Positions 56,418-64,000 of a stretch of DNA of 64,000 bases are shown piece by piece. A model generated the notes under the pieces. That model worked only from the letters and a program-made list of their open reading frames with translations. It did not search any database and was not told the origin of the DNA. Position 1 is the first letter of the stretch. Each line of letters opens with the position of its first letter. Source of the stretch: JADGRB01 sp036267635 (GTDB lineage: Bacteria > Myxococcota_A > Polyangia > Fen-1088); contig DATAVR010000099.1 in assembly GCA_036267635.1 (NCBI GenBank), forward strand, positions 62,001 through 126,000, in the 5' to 3' direction. The translations under genes and the position numbers were made by a program.

Positions 56418-56930
56418 ATGAGTGACGCTGGTTCGACGATCGTTGTGGCCTGCCCGCGGTGTGGGCAGAAACTCCAGGGGCGAGCGCTCGGAGGCGTCGG
56501 TCTCGAAGAGTGCGGCGCCTGCAATGCGCTGTTGGTGAAGCAGGCGGCTCTCATGCCCGCGCTCGAAGCGCTGAGCGCGGACATCCTGGAGAGCTTCGAC
56601 GCGGACGCCAAGTTGGAGGCGCTGCCGGATCGCGCCGGCGCAACCGCCTGTCCCGGGTGCAAGGCGGCCATGGAGAAGGCCGACTATTGCGGCGCCAGGG
56701 TGGTCTTCTTCGATCGTTGCAACCGCTGCGCGCTGCTCTGGATCGGGAGCGAGGAGCTGGGGGCGATGTCTCTCATGTGGGCGCGAATGGAGAAACGAAT
56801 CGCGCGCACCCGCGCTCAGACCGAGGAGAACCTGGCGGGGATGAGCGCGCGCGTCGACGCCGCCCACCTGCGCCGGGTGGTCGACAAGTCGCTCGGGGCC
56901 GCCTTGAGCATCATCGCCCCCTTGGGCTGA
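56418..56930 (+). CDS. Zinc-ribbon (zf-TFIIB-like) protein
   Basis: 170 residues with a GGGAGGGAGAG ribosome-binding site. Two Cys4 units: VACPRCGQKLQG with GLEECGACNALLV (about 10-40) and ACPGCKAAMEKADYCG with FFDRCNRCALLWI (about 76-105). The second has the 'C-P-x-C ... D-x-C-x-x-C-x-x-x-W/L' pattern of the transcription factor zinc-finger TFIIB-like family. The C-terminal third is helical (RMEKRIARTRAQTEENLAGM). No membrane anchor; function unknown. It may be co-transcribed with the lectin gene 24 bp upstream. Confidence 0.8.
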   Translation: MSDAGSTIVVACPRCGQKLQGRALGGVGLEECGACNALLVKQAALMPALEALSADILESFDADAKLEALPDRAGATACPGCKAAMEKADYCGARVVFFDRCNRCALLWIGSEELGAMSLMWARMEKRIARTRAQTEENLAGMSARVDAAHLRRVVDKSLGAALSIIAPLG

Positions 56931-56973
56931 GCGATCGGTCAGCGCGAGATTGGCCCGGCCAGACGCGCGCCGG

Positions 56974-57020
56974 AGCAAGGCGAAGCAGCAAACGAGGCGT
57001 GACGACACGGTGGTCCCCAC
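56974..57020 (-). pseudogene. 5' fragment of a duplicated lipoprotein gene
   Basis: Positions 56974-57019 match 57576-57621 at 42 of 46 bases and encode the same leader start (GTTVSSRLVCC), here with GTG instead of ATG at 57020. After the leader the frame diverges into unrelated sequence, so only the first ~15 codons remain. It looks like the remnant of a third copy of the neighbouring lipoprotein family. The gap 56931-57053 contains only this fragment. Confidence 0.7.
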
Positions 57021-57053
57021 GGCGGGATTTGGCGGGCGGCGCGACCGGCGACG

Positions 57054-57622
57054 TCAGTCACTTGGACCCAGTTGCACGCCGACCTCGCAGTAGGGGCTCG
57101 CGAGGGCACCCGACAGCGCAAAGCCGGTCTGCGAGAACGTCATCGTGGCCTCCAGCATTCCGGTCACGCCAGCGTCGGCCACCTCTTGCGGATTCGCGGC
57201 CGCGGTGATGTCGATCTCCCCCGCGACGAATGTCGTTCGCTGGGCGAGGTGATGAACGCGGCGTTCACGGCAAAGCTGGTGGCCGGCAGGCTGAGACTGG
57301 TCCCGGCATCAACAATCCAGTCGTGGTGCCAGAGGAGCCCCCACCTCGTCCGCGAGTCGCCGATGGCGACGCTCACCCCTCTCGCTCCACCGTAGTACCC
57401 GTCGACCGAGACGCTGTCTCCCACGAACGGACCGTCCGGCGTCATCCCGGTCAGACTCACCGTTCCGCCGCACGAAACCGACGAGAAGTAGGCGCTCAGA
57501 TCGACCGGCCCGTCGTCGGCCGCGTGAGCGTCCACCGACGGGGAGAGGCTGGCCGAGCAGCCCCCCGTCCCCAGCAGCAAGGCCAGGCAGCACACGAGGC
57601 GCGACGACACGGTGGTCCCCAT
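57054..57622 (-). pseudogene. Frameshifted small lipoprotein, paralogue of 57645-58241
   Basis: The leader ends GTGGC. DGPVDLSAYFSSVSCGGTVSL, GMTPDGPFVGDSVSVDGYY, and ITSPSERHS follow in one frame to about 57244; a one-base loss in the CCC run at about 57242-57244 then shifts the reading frame. The expected continuation reads GEIDITAAANPQEVADAGV, TMTFSQTGFALSGALASPYC in the other frame, closely matching the paralogue, to a stop at 57054-57056. The shift may be real decay or a sequencing slip in the homopolymer. Without the correction the protein stops at 57164 after 152 residues. Confidence 0.75.
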
Positions 57623-57644
57623 GCGCTCAGTCGATCTCGACCCG

Positions 57645-58241
57645 TCAGCGGTGTTCGTTGAACTGAGAGCTATCTTGGTCGAAGACTCGGCAGTAGGGGC
57701 TGGACAACGAGCCAGAGAGAGCGAATCCCGTCTGCGAGAATGTCATCGTCGCAGCGAACGCGCCCCCGACGCCGGCGTCCGCAACCGAGGCGGGGTTCGT
57801 CGCGCTGGTGATGTCGACGCGTCCAGCCGCGGAGAGCTCAGACGTCCCGTGGTCGATCAGAAACTTGCCGTTCACCGGAGCGCTCTCGGGCGTCAGGACT
57901 GCACCGGCGTCTCCCACGGGCCAATCATACGTCCAGTCGATCCCCAACCCGGTCTGGCTGTCGGCGATCGAGGCGCCCACGCCCGGATACTGTCCGTAAA
58001 AACCATAGAGAGAGACGACGTCACCGTTGAACGGCCCATTTGGAGTCGTTCCCCTCAAGCTCACCGTCCCACCGCAAGGCGCCTGCAAGAGGACCGCGCT
58101 CAGATCCACCGGACCGTCCGTGCGCGGGACATTGGCATCCGGGTTGGTCACCAACTTGGACGAGCAGGCAGCAACGAAAATGAGCACGACCGTAAACGCC
58201 CCGGCGATTCTGGGTCGCGCGGTTCCGTCCGTGTCAGTCAT
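57645..58241 (-). CDS. Small lipoprotein of the tandem family, intact copy
   Basis: 198 residues from ATG 58241. The signal peptide ends FVAAC (lipobox). The mature domain has TDGPVDLSAVLLQAPCGGTVSL, GTTPNGPFNGDVVSLYGFYG, GVGASIADSQTGLGIDWTYDW, AAGRVDITSATNPASVADAGV and MTFSQTGFALSGSLSSPYC; two Cys residues (CGG and PYC) probably pair. The start overlaps the end of the RTX gene by 8 bp, so it is translationally coupled to it. No known family; the two-Cys beta-rich domain is shared with the frameshifted copy at 57054. Confidence 0.75.
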   Translation of the reverse strand: MTDTDGTARPRIAGAFTVVLIFVAACSSKLVTNPDANVPRTDGPVDLSAVLLQAPCGGTVSLRGTTPNGPFNGDVVSLYGFYGQYPGVGASIADSQTGLGIDWTYDWPVGDAGAVLTPESAPVNGKFLIDHGTSELSAAGRVDITSATNPASVADAGVGGAFAATMTFSQTGFALSGSLSSPYCRVFDQDSSQFNEHR

Positions 58242-61200
58242 CTGTATCGTCCGATGCGGGGCACTGGAGCAGGGTGACGCTGTTGTCCACGCAGATATTG
58301 TGCCCGGATCCGCCGTCCAGCGCGTTAATTCCCGACCCGCCATCGAGCTTGTCGTCCCCGTCACCGCCATTCAGCGTGTCGTTGCCGTTCCCGCCCGACA
58401 GCGTGTCGTTGCCGCTGTCGCCGAAAATGATGTCGTTTCCATCGTCTCCGAAGATCTGGTCGTCGTCCGGACCCCCGCTGATGATGTCGTTGCCGGTCCC
58501 ACCGTGGATGATATCTCCCCCTTGCCCGCCGAAGATCGTGTCGTTCCCGTCGTCCCCGTTAATCTGATCGACCCCATCGCCACCGTCGATGTAGTCGTCG
58601 CCCAATCCACCTGAAATCGTGTCCTGCCCGGAGCCGCCGTAGATTCGATCGTTGCCGTTCTGACCGGAGATGACGTCGTTTCCATCGCCCCCGGAGATGA
58701 CGTCATCGCCATCGCCGCCCGAGATCGTGTCCTGGCCGCCCAGGCCCAATATGCAGTCCGGCCCGGAGGTTCCGACGATGGTGTCGTTGTTCGAGGTTCC
58801 CACGATGATATTGGTCCCCGCTGGGCAGCAGGAGGTATCGTTCCCCAGGACGGCCGTGACCGCCTGAAGGGCGGTGGCCACGTTCCCGGCGCCGTCCTTG
58901 GCGGTCCAGGTGACGGTCGTCGTCCCCAGCGGAAACCTGGCGGGCGCGTTGTTGGTCAGCGTGACGCCGCAGGGATCGGTCGCCACCGCTTGTCCGATGT
59001 TGGCGTTCACGCAGGTCGAGATCGTGATGGCAGGCGGCACCGAGGTGAAGACGGGCGGCGTTCGGTCCGGTCCGAACGACTCCGACGGGCACTTGTCGAC
59101 CGCGTCGATGATCCCGTTGTGGTTGGCGTCGGCCGGCCGGTTGGTGATGTTCGCCGTGAAGTGCAAGGCGAGCGAGTCTCCCAGCGTGTCGGACACGGTT
59201 CCGCTCAGCGTGAACGTCCCGTGCGCCAGATCCAACATTCCCGTCAAGGCGCTCGAGTTGGCCGCCCGGATGTTGACGGGCGCTGACAGAGCCCCGGAGG
59301 TAGGTTGCGTCTGCAACGTCATGGTGAACTCGGCTGCGCCGGGTGGAATCTGGAAATGGGTCGCGTCGGTGAAGGTGCCGCGCAGACGCGATCTGTGCGC
59401 GATCCCGATATTGCGCACGAAGGCGTTCACCGAACCGCCCAGGAAGAAGTCGGCGGGTTGGACCGACAGGCGCGCGATCTCCGCGATGGCTCCCGGCACC
59501 GGCGGCGACGTGGAGGCGTTGAAGAAGGCCTGCCCCGCAAGCGTGGTGGTGACCGGTTGCGCCGAGGCAACCGTCAGCACGGCCGTCGACGCACCGACGT
59601 CGGCGACCGTGAAATCTGCGGAGGACGCGGGGTTGGCGCCCGGCGCCGGACCGTCGCTCAGCGCGCAGGTCTCCGCCGAGAGTTGGTGTCCGGCGGTGAA
59701 GCCTCCGCTGCAGATCATGCTCGATGAGCAGGTCAGAGAGGTTCCACAGAGCGCGGTCCGAGTGCACACCTGCGGACAGGCCGCCGCGGCCGTGGTGGCC
59801 GAACCCGCCGCGCAACCGACGATCGGGAAGAAGCTGAACTCGTTCTGCCCGCACTGGCACGAGCACTCCCAGAGGGAATCGGGGTCGACCAGCGACAGCG
59901 GGTTCGCGCAGGTGCCATTGACCTCGGCGAACGAGAGCACGCCCTTTGCCAGGCCGGGCGCCTGGGACAACTCCGGGAAAGCCGCGAAGGCATTCAGCCC
60001 CTTGGTCGCCAGGCCGATGTACTCGCCCGGGAAGAGCGCGGGGTCGAGGTCCGGCTCGGGCCGATACGGGATGTCGGCAAGCGACGGAGCCGCTCTGTTC
60101 AAAGGGACCTGCGACAGCACCGGCGCCAGAGTGCTGGCATCGAAGCGATAGAAGAACGTGTTCAGGTTGATGTTGCTGAGCTGGGTGCTCTGGTTTGGGT
60201 TCTGCGCGAGATCGAAGTCCAGCAGATCGAGCACGTTGTTCGTCGGATCGAAGCTCAGGCTCGGGCGAAAGGCGAACGCGCCCCCCGGCGGCACGGCGAT
60301 GGCGATCGGCGCGGTCCACTGGGTGACGTCCCGTCCGTTGGCCGCGGTCAGCTCGATCTGTCGCGTCCCGGTCGGGCCGAAGATCTCGAAAGCCAGATAA
60401 ACGATCGGGTCGGTCGTTCCGTTCAGCGCACCCACCGCCAGCGCCGGGGTGAACTCGAAGAGAAAGTCGGCCGCCGTGGTCGACGGCACGGCCATATCCT
60501 CTGGGTCGGAGAGGTTGGCAAAGGCGTAGGTACCGCCCTGGACGTTCGGGGGCTCGCCGGGCGATCCGGCCGGCATCCACTGGTTCTGCGAGACGGTGTA
60601 CTTCTGGACATTCAAGTGTCCATTGCCCATCGCGTCGGTGACCGCCCCGAGCGCGAGATAGAGGGCACCGGTGGAATCGACGGCAGAGTTGGCGAAGAGG
60701 GCGCCCTTGTTTCCGACCCCCTGCCCCGGCAGTGCCGGTCGTGCGGGAAGGGCGATGGTCGCGATGCTCGGCGCCAATTGGCTGGTGCTGTTCGGCTGCT
60801 GAAAGGTGTAGACCGCGTCCTGGTTGCGGTCGCCGTCCACGTACACTACGACCTGCCCGGGGGTGACCGGGTTCACCGCCAGCAGCGGGTGATCGCAATC
60901 GTTCTCCGTACCCACGATGGCGGGGAACTGCCCAACCGTGCTCGGTCCCGGTGTCGGGTAGCTGGTGTTCCCACTCAGGAGCGGGATCAATTGCGGGTCG
61001 TCGGGTAGCCCGGGCTGAAGCACCGAGGATCCCGGAGGCGCGAACCAGAGCTCGACGTCGGTCACCGTCTTGAACGGGTTGTGGCAGACCGGGCAATTCG
61101 GGTCAGTGGAGTCGCCGCACGGGCCGGTCCAGCGGAGAAAGGTGAGGTAGAGCGTTCCGTCAGGACCAACGGCGATGTCCGGATCGGTCGCCCATTCATG

Positions 61201-61650
61201 GGCGGGGGGCGGAGGCAGGCCTGTCATCTGGACCAGAGACCCGCTTCCGTCGCTCCGATACACAGCGATGTGTTTCGCCGTCAGGCAGGTCGCGGTGGGA
61301 AGCCCGGTCGGGTTCTGCACCACGTCGGACTGAATCGTGGCCACGAAGACGGAGTTGTTGCTCGCGCGCGGATCGACGGCGACCTGCATCTCGGCCTCGA
61401 AGGCCATATTCGTCTGCGAGAAGGTCGCGACGTTGCTCAAGAGCGGCATCGAGCATCCTTGCGTCGGCGACGTCGGTGGGCCGGGCGGCGTGCATCTGCG
61501 TCCCGCCGGATCGTTTATGAGGCCCGATCCGCTGCAGGTCGTGCTCTTGGTTGCGGAACCGCCGCTGTTCGAGCACGCGGCCACGGCCAGCGTGACGACA
61601 AACCCCAGCCCGTTGGCCCAGCCCGACACCCAGGTCCGCGAAACCGCCAT
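58234..61650 (-). CDS. Large lipoprotein with HYR domain and C-terminal RTX repeats
   Basis: 1138 residues; AAAGGAG seven nt before the ATG fixes the start. The signal peptide ends VAAC (lipobox). Residues 60-600 include repeated sequence resembling beta-propeller blades (TDPDIAVGPDGTLYLTFLRW, ALYLALGAVTDAMGNGHLNV). Around 845-935 lies a thrombospondin type 3-like DANHNGIIDAVDKCP and a HYR module (DRTPPVFTSVPPAITIST to TVTWTAKDGAGNVAT). Residues 951-1121 are 19 RTX nonapeptides. RTX repeats usually mark type I secretion, yet the N-terminus is a Sec lipoprotein leader; no T1SS genes are nearby. The downstream lipoprotein gene is coupled by an 8-bp overlap. Confidence 0.85.
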   Translation of the reverse strand: MAVSRTWVSGWANGLGFVVTLAVAACSNSGGSATKSTTCSGSGLINDPAGRRCTPPGPPTSPTQGCSMPLLSNVATFSQTNMAFEAEMQVAVDPRASNNSVFVATIQSDVVQNPTGLPTATCLTAKHIAVYRSDGSGSLVQMTGLPPPPAHEWATDPDIAVGPDGTLYLTFLRWTGPCGDSTDPNCPVCHNPFKTVTDVELWFAPPGSSVLQPGLPDDPQLIPLLSGNTSYPTPGPSTVGQFPAIVGTENDCDHPLLAVNPVTPGQVVVYVDGDRNQDAVYTFQQPNSTSQLAPSIATIALPARPALPGQGVGNKGALFANSAVDSTGALYLALGAVTDAMGNGHLNVQKYTVSQNQWMPAGSPGEPPNVQGGTYAFANLSDPEDMAVPSTTAADFLFEFTPALAVGALNGTTDPIVYLAFEIFGPTGTRQIELTAANGRDVTQWTAPIAIAVPPGGAFAFRPSLSFDPTNNVLDLLDFDLAQNPNQSTQLSNINLNTFFYRFDASTLAPVLSQVPLNRAAPSLADIPYRPEPDLDPALFPGEYIGLATKGLNAFAAFPELSQAPGLAKGVLSFAEVNGTCANPLSLVDPDSLWECSCQCGQNEFSFFPIVGCAAGSATTAAAACPQVCTRTALCGTSLTCSSSMICSGGFTAGHQLSAETCALSDGPAPGANPASSADFTVADVGASTAVLTVASAQPVTTTLAGQAFFNASTSPPVPGAIAEIARLSVQPADFFLGGSVNAFVRNIGIAHRSRLRGTFTDATHFQIPPGAAEFTMTLQTQPTSGALSAPVNIRAANSSALTGMLDLAHGTFTLSGTVSDTLGDSLALHFTANITNRPADANHNGIIDAVDKCPSESFGPDRTPPVFTSVPPAITISTCVNANIGQAVATDPCGVTLTNNAPARFPLGTTTVTWTAKDGAGNVATALQAVTAVLGNDTSCCPAGTNIIVGTSNNDTIVGTSGPDCILGLGGQDTISGGDGDDVISGGDGNDVISGQNGNDRIYGGSGQDTISGGLGDDYIDGGDGVDQINGDDGNDTIFGGQGGDIIHGGTGNDIISGGPDDDQIFGDDGNDIIFGDSGNDTLSGGNGNDTLNGGDGDDKLDGGSGINALDGGSGHNICVDNSVTLLQCPASDDTDD
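58288..58800 (-). repeat. RTX calcium-binding nonapeptide array (19 copies)
   Basis: Nineteen consecutive GGxGxDxUx-type units encode a parallel beta-roll that binds calcium between turns. Units such as GGDGNDVIS and GGSGQDTIS are close to consensus; the first two (GTSNNDTIV, GTSGPDCIL) and the last two are degenerate caps. Confidence 0.92.
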
Positions 61651-61810
61651 CGACGCGCTCCTTTCGAGAAGCGCGCAGACAATAACACATTGCCTCAGCC
61701 GGTCGCCGCGGTCAGCGGCTGGCAGGGAGCTCGCGGGTTCAGATCGCCGCGCAGCGGTCCATCGTGACGCTCTCGCTGTCGCCGTCGATGGTCAGCTCCG
61801 CGGGAAGTCG

Positions 61811-62884
61811 CTAAAAGTCGAACTTGCCGAAGGCGCCGAGCTCTTTGAACGCCAGCACCAGACGCTCGGTCATCCCCTTCTCGCCGACGTGCAGCCACCC
61901 ACGCGGGTCGATGTACTTCTTGTTCGGCTTGTCGGGTCCCTCGGGATTGCCGATCTGCGACAGCAGGTAGGCGCCCTTTTCGTCCATGAACTGCTTGATG
62001 GGGTGGGTGAAGGCCCACTGGGTGTCGGTGTCGATGTTCATCTTCACCACGCCGTACGAGACCGCCTCGGTGATCTCCTCGGGCGACGAGCCGGAGCCGC
62101 CGTGAAACACGAAGTTCACCGGGTGGGGCCCCGTCTTGCGCTGCGCCTGAATGAACGTCTGCGAGTCGCGCAGGATGGTCGGCTTGAGCTTGACGTTGCC
62201 GGCGGCGTAGACGCCGTGCGTGTTGCCGAACGAGGCGGCCACGGTGAAGCTGCCGATCGGGTTGAGGACGTCGTACGCCTTGAGGACGTCCTCGGGGCTG
62301 GTGTAGAGCTTGTCGTGCTCGACGCCCGAGTTGTCGACGCCGTCCTCTTCGCCGCCGGTGATGCCGAGCTCGATCTCCAGCGTCATGTTCATCTTGGCGA
62401 TGCGGGTCAGCGTCTTGGCGCTGATCTCGATGTTCTCCGCCAGCGGCTGCTCGGAGAGATCGAGCATGTGCGAGCTGAAGAGCGGCTCGCCGTTGCGCGC
62501 GAAGTACTCCTCGCCGGCGGCGATGACGCCGTCGACCCAGGGGAGCAGCTTCTTGGCGCAGTGATCGGTGTGCAGGACGACCGGCACGCCGTAGACCTTG
62601 GCCAGCGTCCGGACGTGATGCGCGCCGGCGATGGCGCCGGCGATCGAGGCCTGCTGCTGGCTGTTGTCCAGCGTCTTGCCGCCGTAGAACTGCGACCCGG
62701 TGTGCGAGAACTGGACGATGATCGGCGCCTTGGCCTCCTTGGCCGCCGCCATCGCCGCGTTCGCCGAGTGCGATCCGATCGCGTTCACCGACGGCAGCGC
62801 CGCGCCGGCTTCCTTGCAATAAGCAAACAGCTCTTTGAGCGCGTTGCCGGTGATGACTCCAGGTTTCAGCTTCAAGTTCGCCAT
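61811..62884 (-). CDS. fba: Class II fructose-bisphosphate aldolase
   Basis: 357 residues, full length for the FbaA (type IIA) group. VNAIGSHSANAAMAAAKEAKA, the zinc-ligand segment VVLHTDHCAKKLLPWVDG, LEIELGITGGEEDGVDN, SFGNTHGVYAAG, and FVFHGGSGSSPEEITEAVSYGVVKMNIDTDTQWA are all conserved, giving the catalytic Asp and three zinc His. It cleaves fructose 1,6-bisphosphate, one step after the phosphofructokinase encoded at 16594. A TATACT hexamer 9 nt before the ATG with no ribosome-binding site suggests an almost leaderless message. The 160-bp gap to the RTX gene holds a weak GC hairpin and a TATTGT hexamer. Confidence 0.95.
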   Translation of the reverse strand: MANLKLKPGVITGNALKELFAYCKEAGAALPSVNAIGSHSANAAMAAAKEAKAPIIVQFSHTGSQFYGGKTLDNSQQQASIAGAIAGAHHVRTLAKVYGVPVVLHTDHCAKKLLPWVDGVIAAGEEYFARNGEPLFSSHMLDLSEQPLAENIEISAKTLTRIAKMNMTLEIELGITGGEEDGVDNSGVEHDKLYTSPEDVLKAYDVLNPIGSFTVAASFGNTHGVYAAGNVKLKPTILRDSQTFIQAQRKTGPHPVNFVFHGGSGSSPEEITEAVSYGVVKMNIDTDTQWAFTHPIKQFMDEKGAYLLSQIGNPEGPDKPNKKYIDPRGWLHVGEKGMTERLVLAFKELGAFGKFDF

Positions 62885-62893
62885 GGGCGCGGC

Positions 62894-62899
62894 AGTATA
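62894..62899 (-). promoter_or_regulatory. -10-like TATACT, near-leaderless start of fba
   Basis: TATACT on the minus strand ends 9 nt before the fba ATG; the spacer GCCGCGCCC has no ribosome-binding site. Confidence 0.5.
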
Positions 62900-62964
62900 G
62901 CCGGACGCGCGCGCTTTTCGAGACCGCTCGTCAGGTTAAATCGCGGCCAAGATCGGGTTAAGGG

Positions 62965-64000
62965 CTACCGCCCGAGGAGTCTCTTGAAGCGATCGAGCGG
63001 ACCGAGCACGCGGTGCAGCTCGTACTTGGTGAGCGGGCGCTGGGCCTTGGCGGCCGGCAGGACCGCCAGCGGGACGACGAAGTCCGTCATCACCTGGAAC
63101 GGCGTGTAGAAGAGGTCGGCCGGGAACAGGCTGACCGGCAGGAATTGCGTCGTCGGATCGCTCGCCGACAGCACGGCGGTCCGGGCCGTCGCCGGGTCGA
63201 ACGGCGTCGGCACGCTCGTGTCCATCGAGGTGTAACGCGCGGTCAGCGGCGAGGCGAAGCTGGTCCCGTCGGCCGGGAGCAGCCAGCCTCCGGCGTATTC
63301 GACGGCGATCGCCTGGCCGGGCGCGTAGAGGCTCACGCAGGCGCCGTAGTTCGAGAACGTGTTTCGGGCCAGCGTCCCCGGGTTGTAGGAGCCCACCAGC
63401 AGAGCCTTGGGATCGCCGAGGTCACAGGAGAGCGAGTCGGCGCCGGTGTCGATCTCGACGCCGTCATTGCCCCCCGCCTGAACCGTCAGGACCGGCGGAC
63501 CGCCGATGGTGGCATTGTGATCGTTGGTCGCCTTGTCGATCAGCGCGAAATAGGCCGACAGATCGACGGGCGTCGGGCAGTTCGCCAACTGCAGCATCTC
63601 CAGCGTCTGGCGCGACGCCGCGCCGAAGCTCTCGTTCACGATGCCGACGTCGTAGGTCGTCTGAGCCTCCGAGATCTTGGCGTCGATCTGGGCCGGTTGG
63701 CTGACGAACGCGGCGTAGACCTGGGGATCGTCCAGCAGGTCGACCAGCTGGTCGATGTCCGACTGCGCGATGCAGGGGAAGTTCGTGGTGAGCGATTCTT
63801 CCGACCCGAGCTCGCGCTCGACCAACACCAGCCGCACGTTGGGATTCTCGTGTGCGACCGTCGTCGAGGTCGCGGTGCCGTGATAGCCGAAGCTCATGAG
63901 CTCCTTGTCGAGCGGGCCCTGCAGCTGGTTGAACTCGGTTTGGGTGAAGGCTTCGTTGATCATCTCATTGGCCCGAACCATGGCGTTCCAGCGCGCCTTG
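62965..64000 (-). CDS. Subtilisin-like (S8) serine protease, C-terminal part (partial)
   Basis: The frame is open to the window end at 64000; at least 345 residues are visible and the N-terminus lies beyond. GYHGTATSTTVAHENPNVRLVL carries the catalytic His region (HGT), VGIVNESFG the oxyanion-hole Asn, LVGSYNPGTLARNTFSNYGACVSLYAPG the substrate-binding side, and LPADGTSFASPLTARY the catalytic Ser (GTSFASP). The catalytic Asp is upstream of the visible part. A C-terminal tail of about 110 residues follows. It is probably exported, as most bacterial subtilases are, but no leader is visible. The 80-bp gap to fba has no notable feature besides the fba hexamer. Confidence 0.85.
   Translation of the reverse strand, partial: KARWNAMVRANEMINEAFTQTEFNQLQGPLDKELMSFGYHGTATSTTVAHENPNVRLVLVERELGSEESLTTNFPCIAQSDIDQLVDLLDDPQVYAAFVSQPAQIDAKISEAQTTYDVGIVNESFGAASRQTLEMLQLANCPTPVDLSAYFALIDKATNDHNATIGGPPVLTVQAGGNDGVEIDTGADSLSCDLGDPKALLVGSYNPGTLARNTFSNYGACVSLYAPGQAIAVEYAGGWLLPADGTSFASPLTARYTSMDTSVPTPFDPATARTAVLSASDPTTQFLPVSLFPADLFYTPFQVMTDFVVPLAVLPAAKAQRPLTKYELHRVLGPLDRFKRLLGR

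Noticed and set aside
58288..58800. Regular DNA periodicity that could suggest a CRISPR or tandem array
   Set aside because: The 27-bp period is in frame and codes RTX nonapeptides; there are no spacers.
63541..63570. The PVDLSAYF octapeptide in the subtilase identical to one in the lipoprotein at 57054-57622
   Set aside because: The underlying DNA differs and flanking residues do not match; most likely coincidence.

Overview
The window is 64 kb of very GC-rich bacterial DNA with dense, mostly third-position-GC genes. Several things point to a predatory or saprophytic myxobacterium-like organism (Myxococcota, perhaps Polyangia): many lipoproteins with long Gly/Ser/Thr-rich linkers after the lipobox, a CotH protein carrying a MopE-type metal-binding tail, C-terminal-Phe outer-membrane barrels, secreted glycoside hydrolases, an NtrC-type regulator, and many small orphan operons. 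This placement is an inference from gene style; no rRNA or marker gene is present. I saw no tRNA, rRNA, insertion sequence, prophage or CRISPR array.

Layout. 1-2657: the end of a GH3 beta-glucosidase, coupled to two outer-membrane barrel genes. 2712-12476: a glycan-assembly block with three or four polytopic GT-C-type membrane proteins, a GT4 glycosyltransferase, a UPF0104/AglD-like membrane protein and a GtrB/DPM1-like polyprenyl-phosphate GT2. 12483-16483: GH10 xylanase, PII protein, RbgA/YlqF GTPase, an SDR-like protein and a methyltransferase. 16594-19427: a pyruvate kinase-phosphofructokinase operon. 19576-28356: GH8 endoglucanase lipoprotein, DprE1-like FAD oxidase, a shortened GST, an anti-sigma-like lipoprotein, a sialidase-fold lipoprotein, a Tat-type archaemetzincin, phosphoglucomutase and a small lipoprotein. 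28513-34291: a complete tripartite RND efflux operon. 34468-47731: TPR protein, orphan ExbD/TolR, CotH-MopE lipoprotein, phosphoesterase lipoprotein, ParA-like ATPase, thioesterase, barrel, exported pirin, cytochrome-like lipoprotein and several small conserved proteins. 47756-56930: RlpA, sigma-54 response regulator, HisC, MAPEG, GT87, DHFR-like, MFS, C-type lectin and zinc-ribbon proteins. 56974-61650: a decayed tandem family of small lipoproteins next to a large RTX-tailed lipoprotein. 61811-64000: class II fructose-bisphosphate aldolase and a subtilase cut by the window end.

How the genes fit together. GH3, GH10 and GH8 together with the porin-like barrel suggest use of plant or microbial polysaccharide. 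The pyruvate kinase, phosphofructokinase, phosphoglucomutase and aldolase genes supply central glycolysis but are scattered. The GtrB-like GT2 could charge polyprenyl phosphate for the GT-C enzymes; a DprE1 homologue hints at a furanose (ribose/arabinose) donor, as in mycobacteria.

The most unusual signal is in the non-coding DNA: thirteen genes have a TANNNT -10-like hexamer 6-9 nt before the start codon and no Shine-Dalgarno sequence, which suggests frequent leaderless transcription. Other notable regulatory candidates are tandem GGGAA/TTCCC palindromes at the efflux operon and a 10-bp inverted repeat that would bury the CotH ribosome-binding site.
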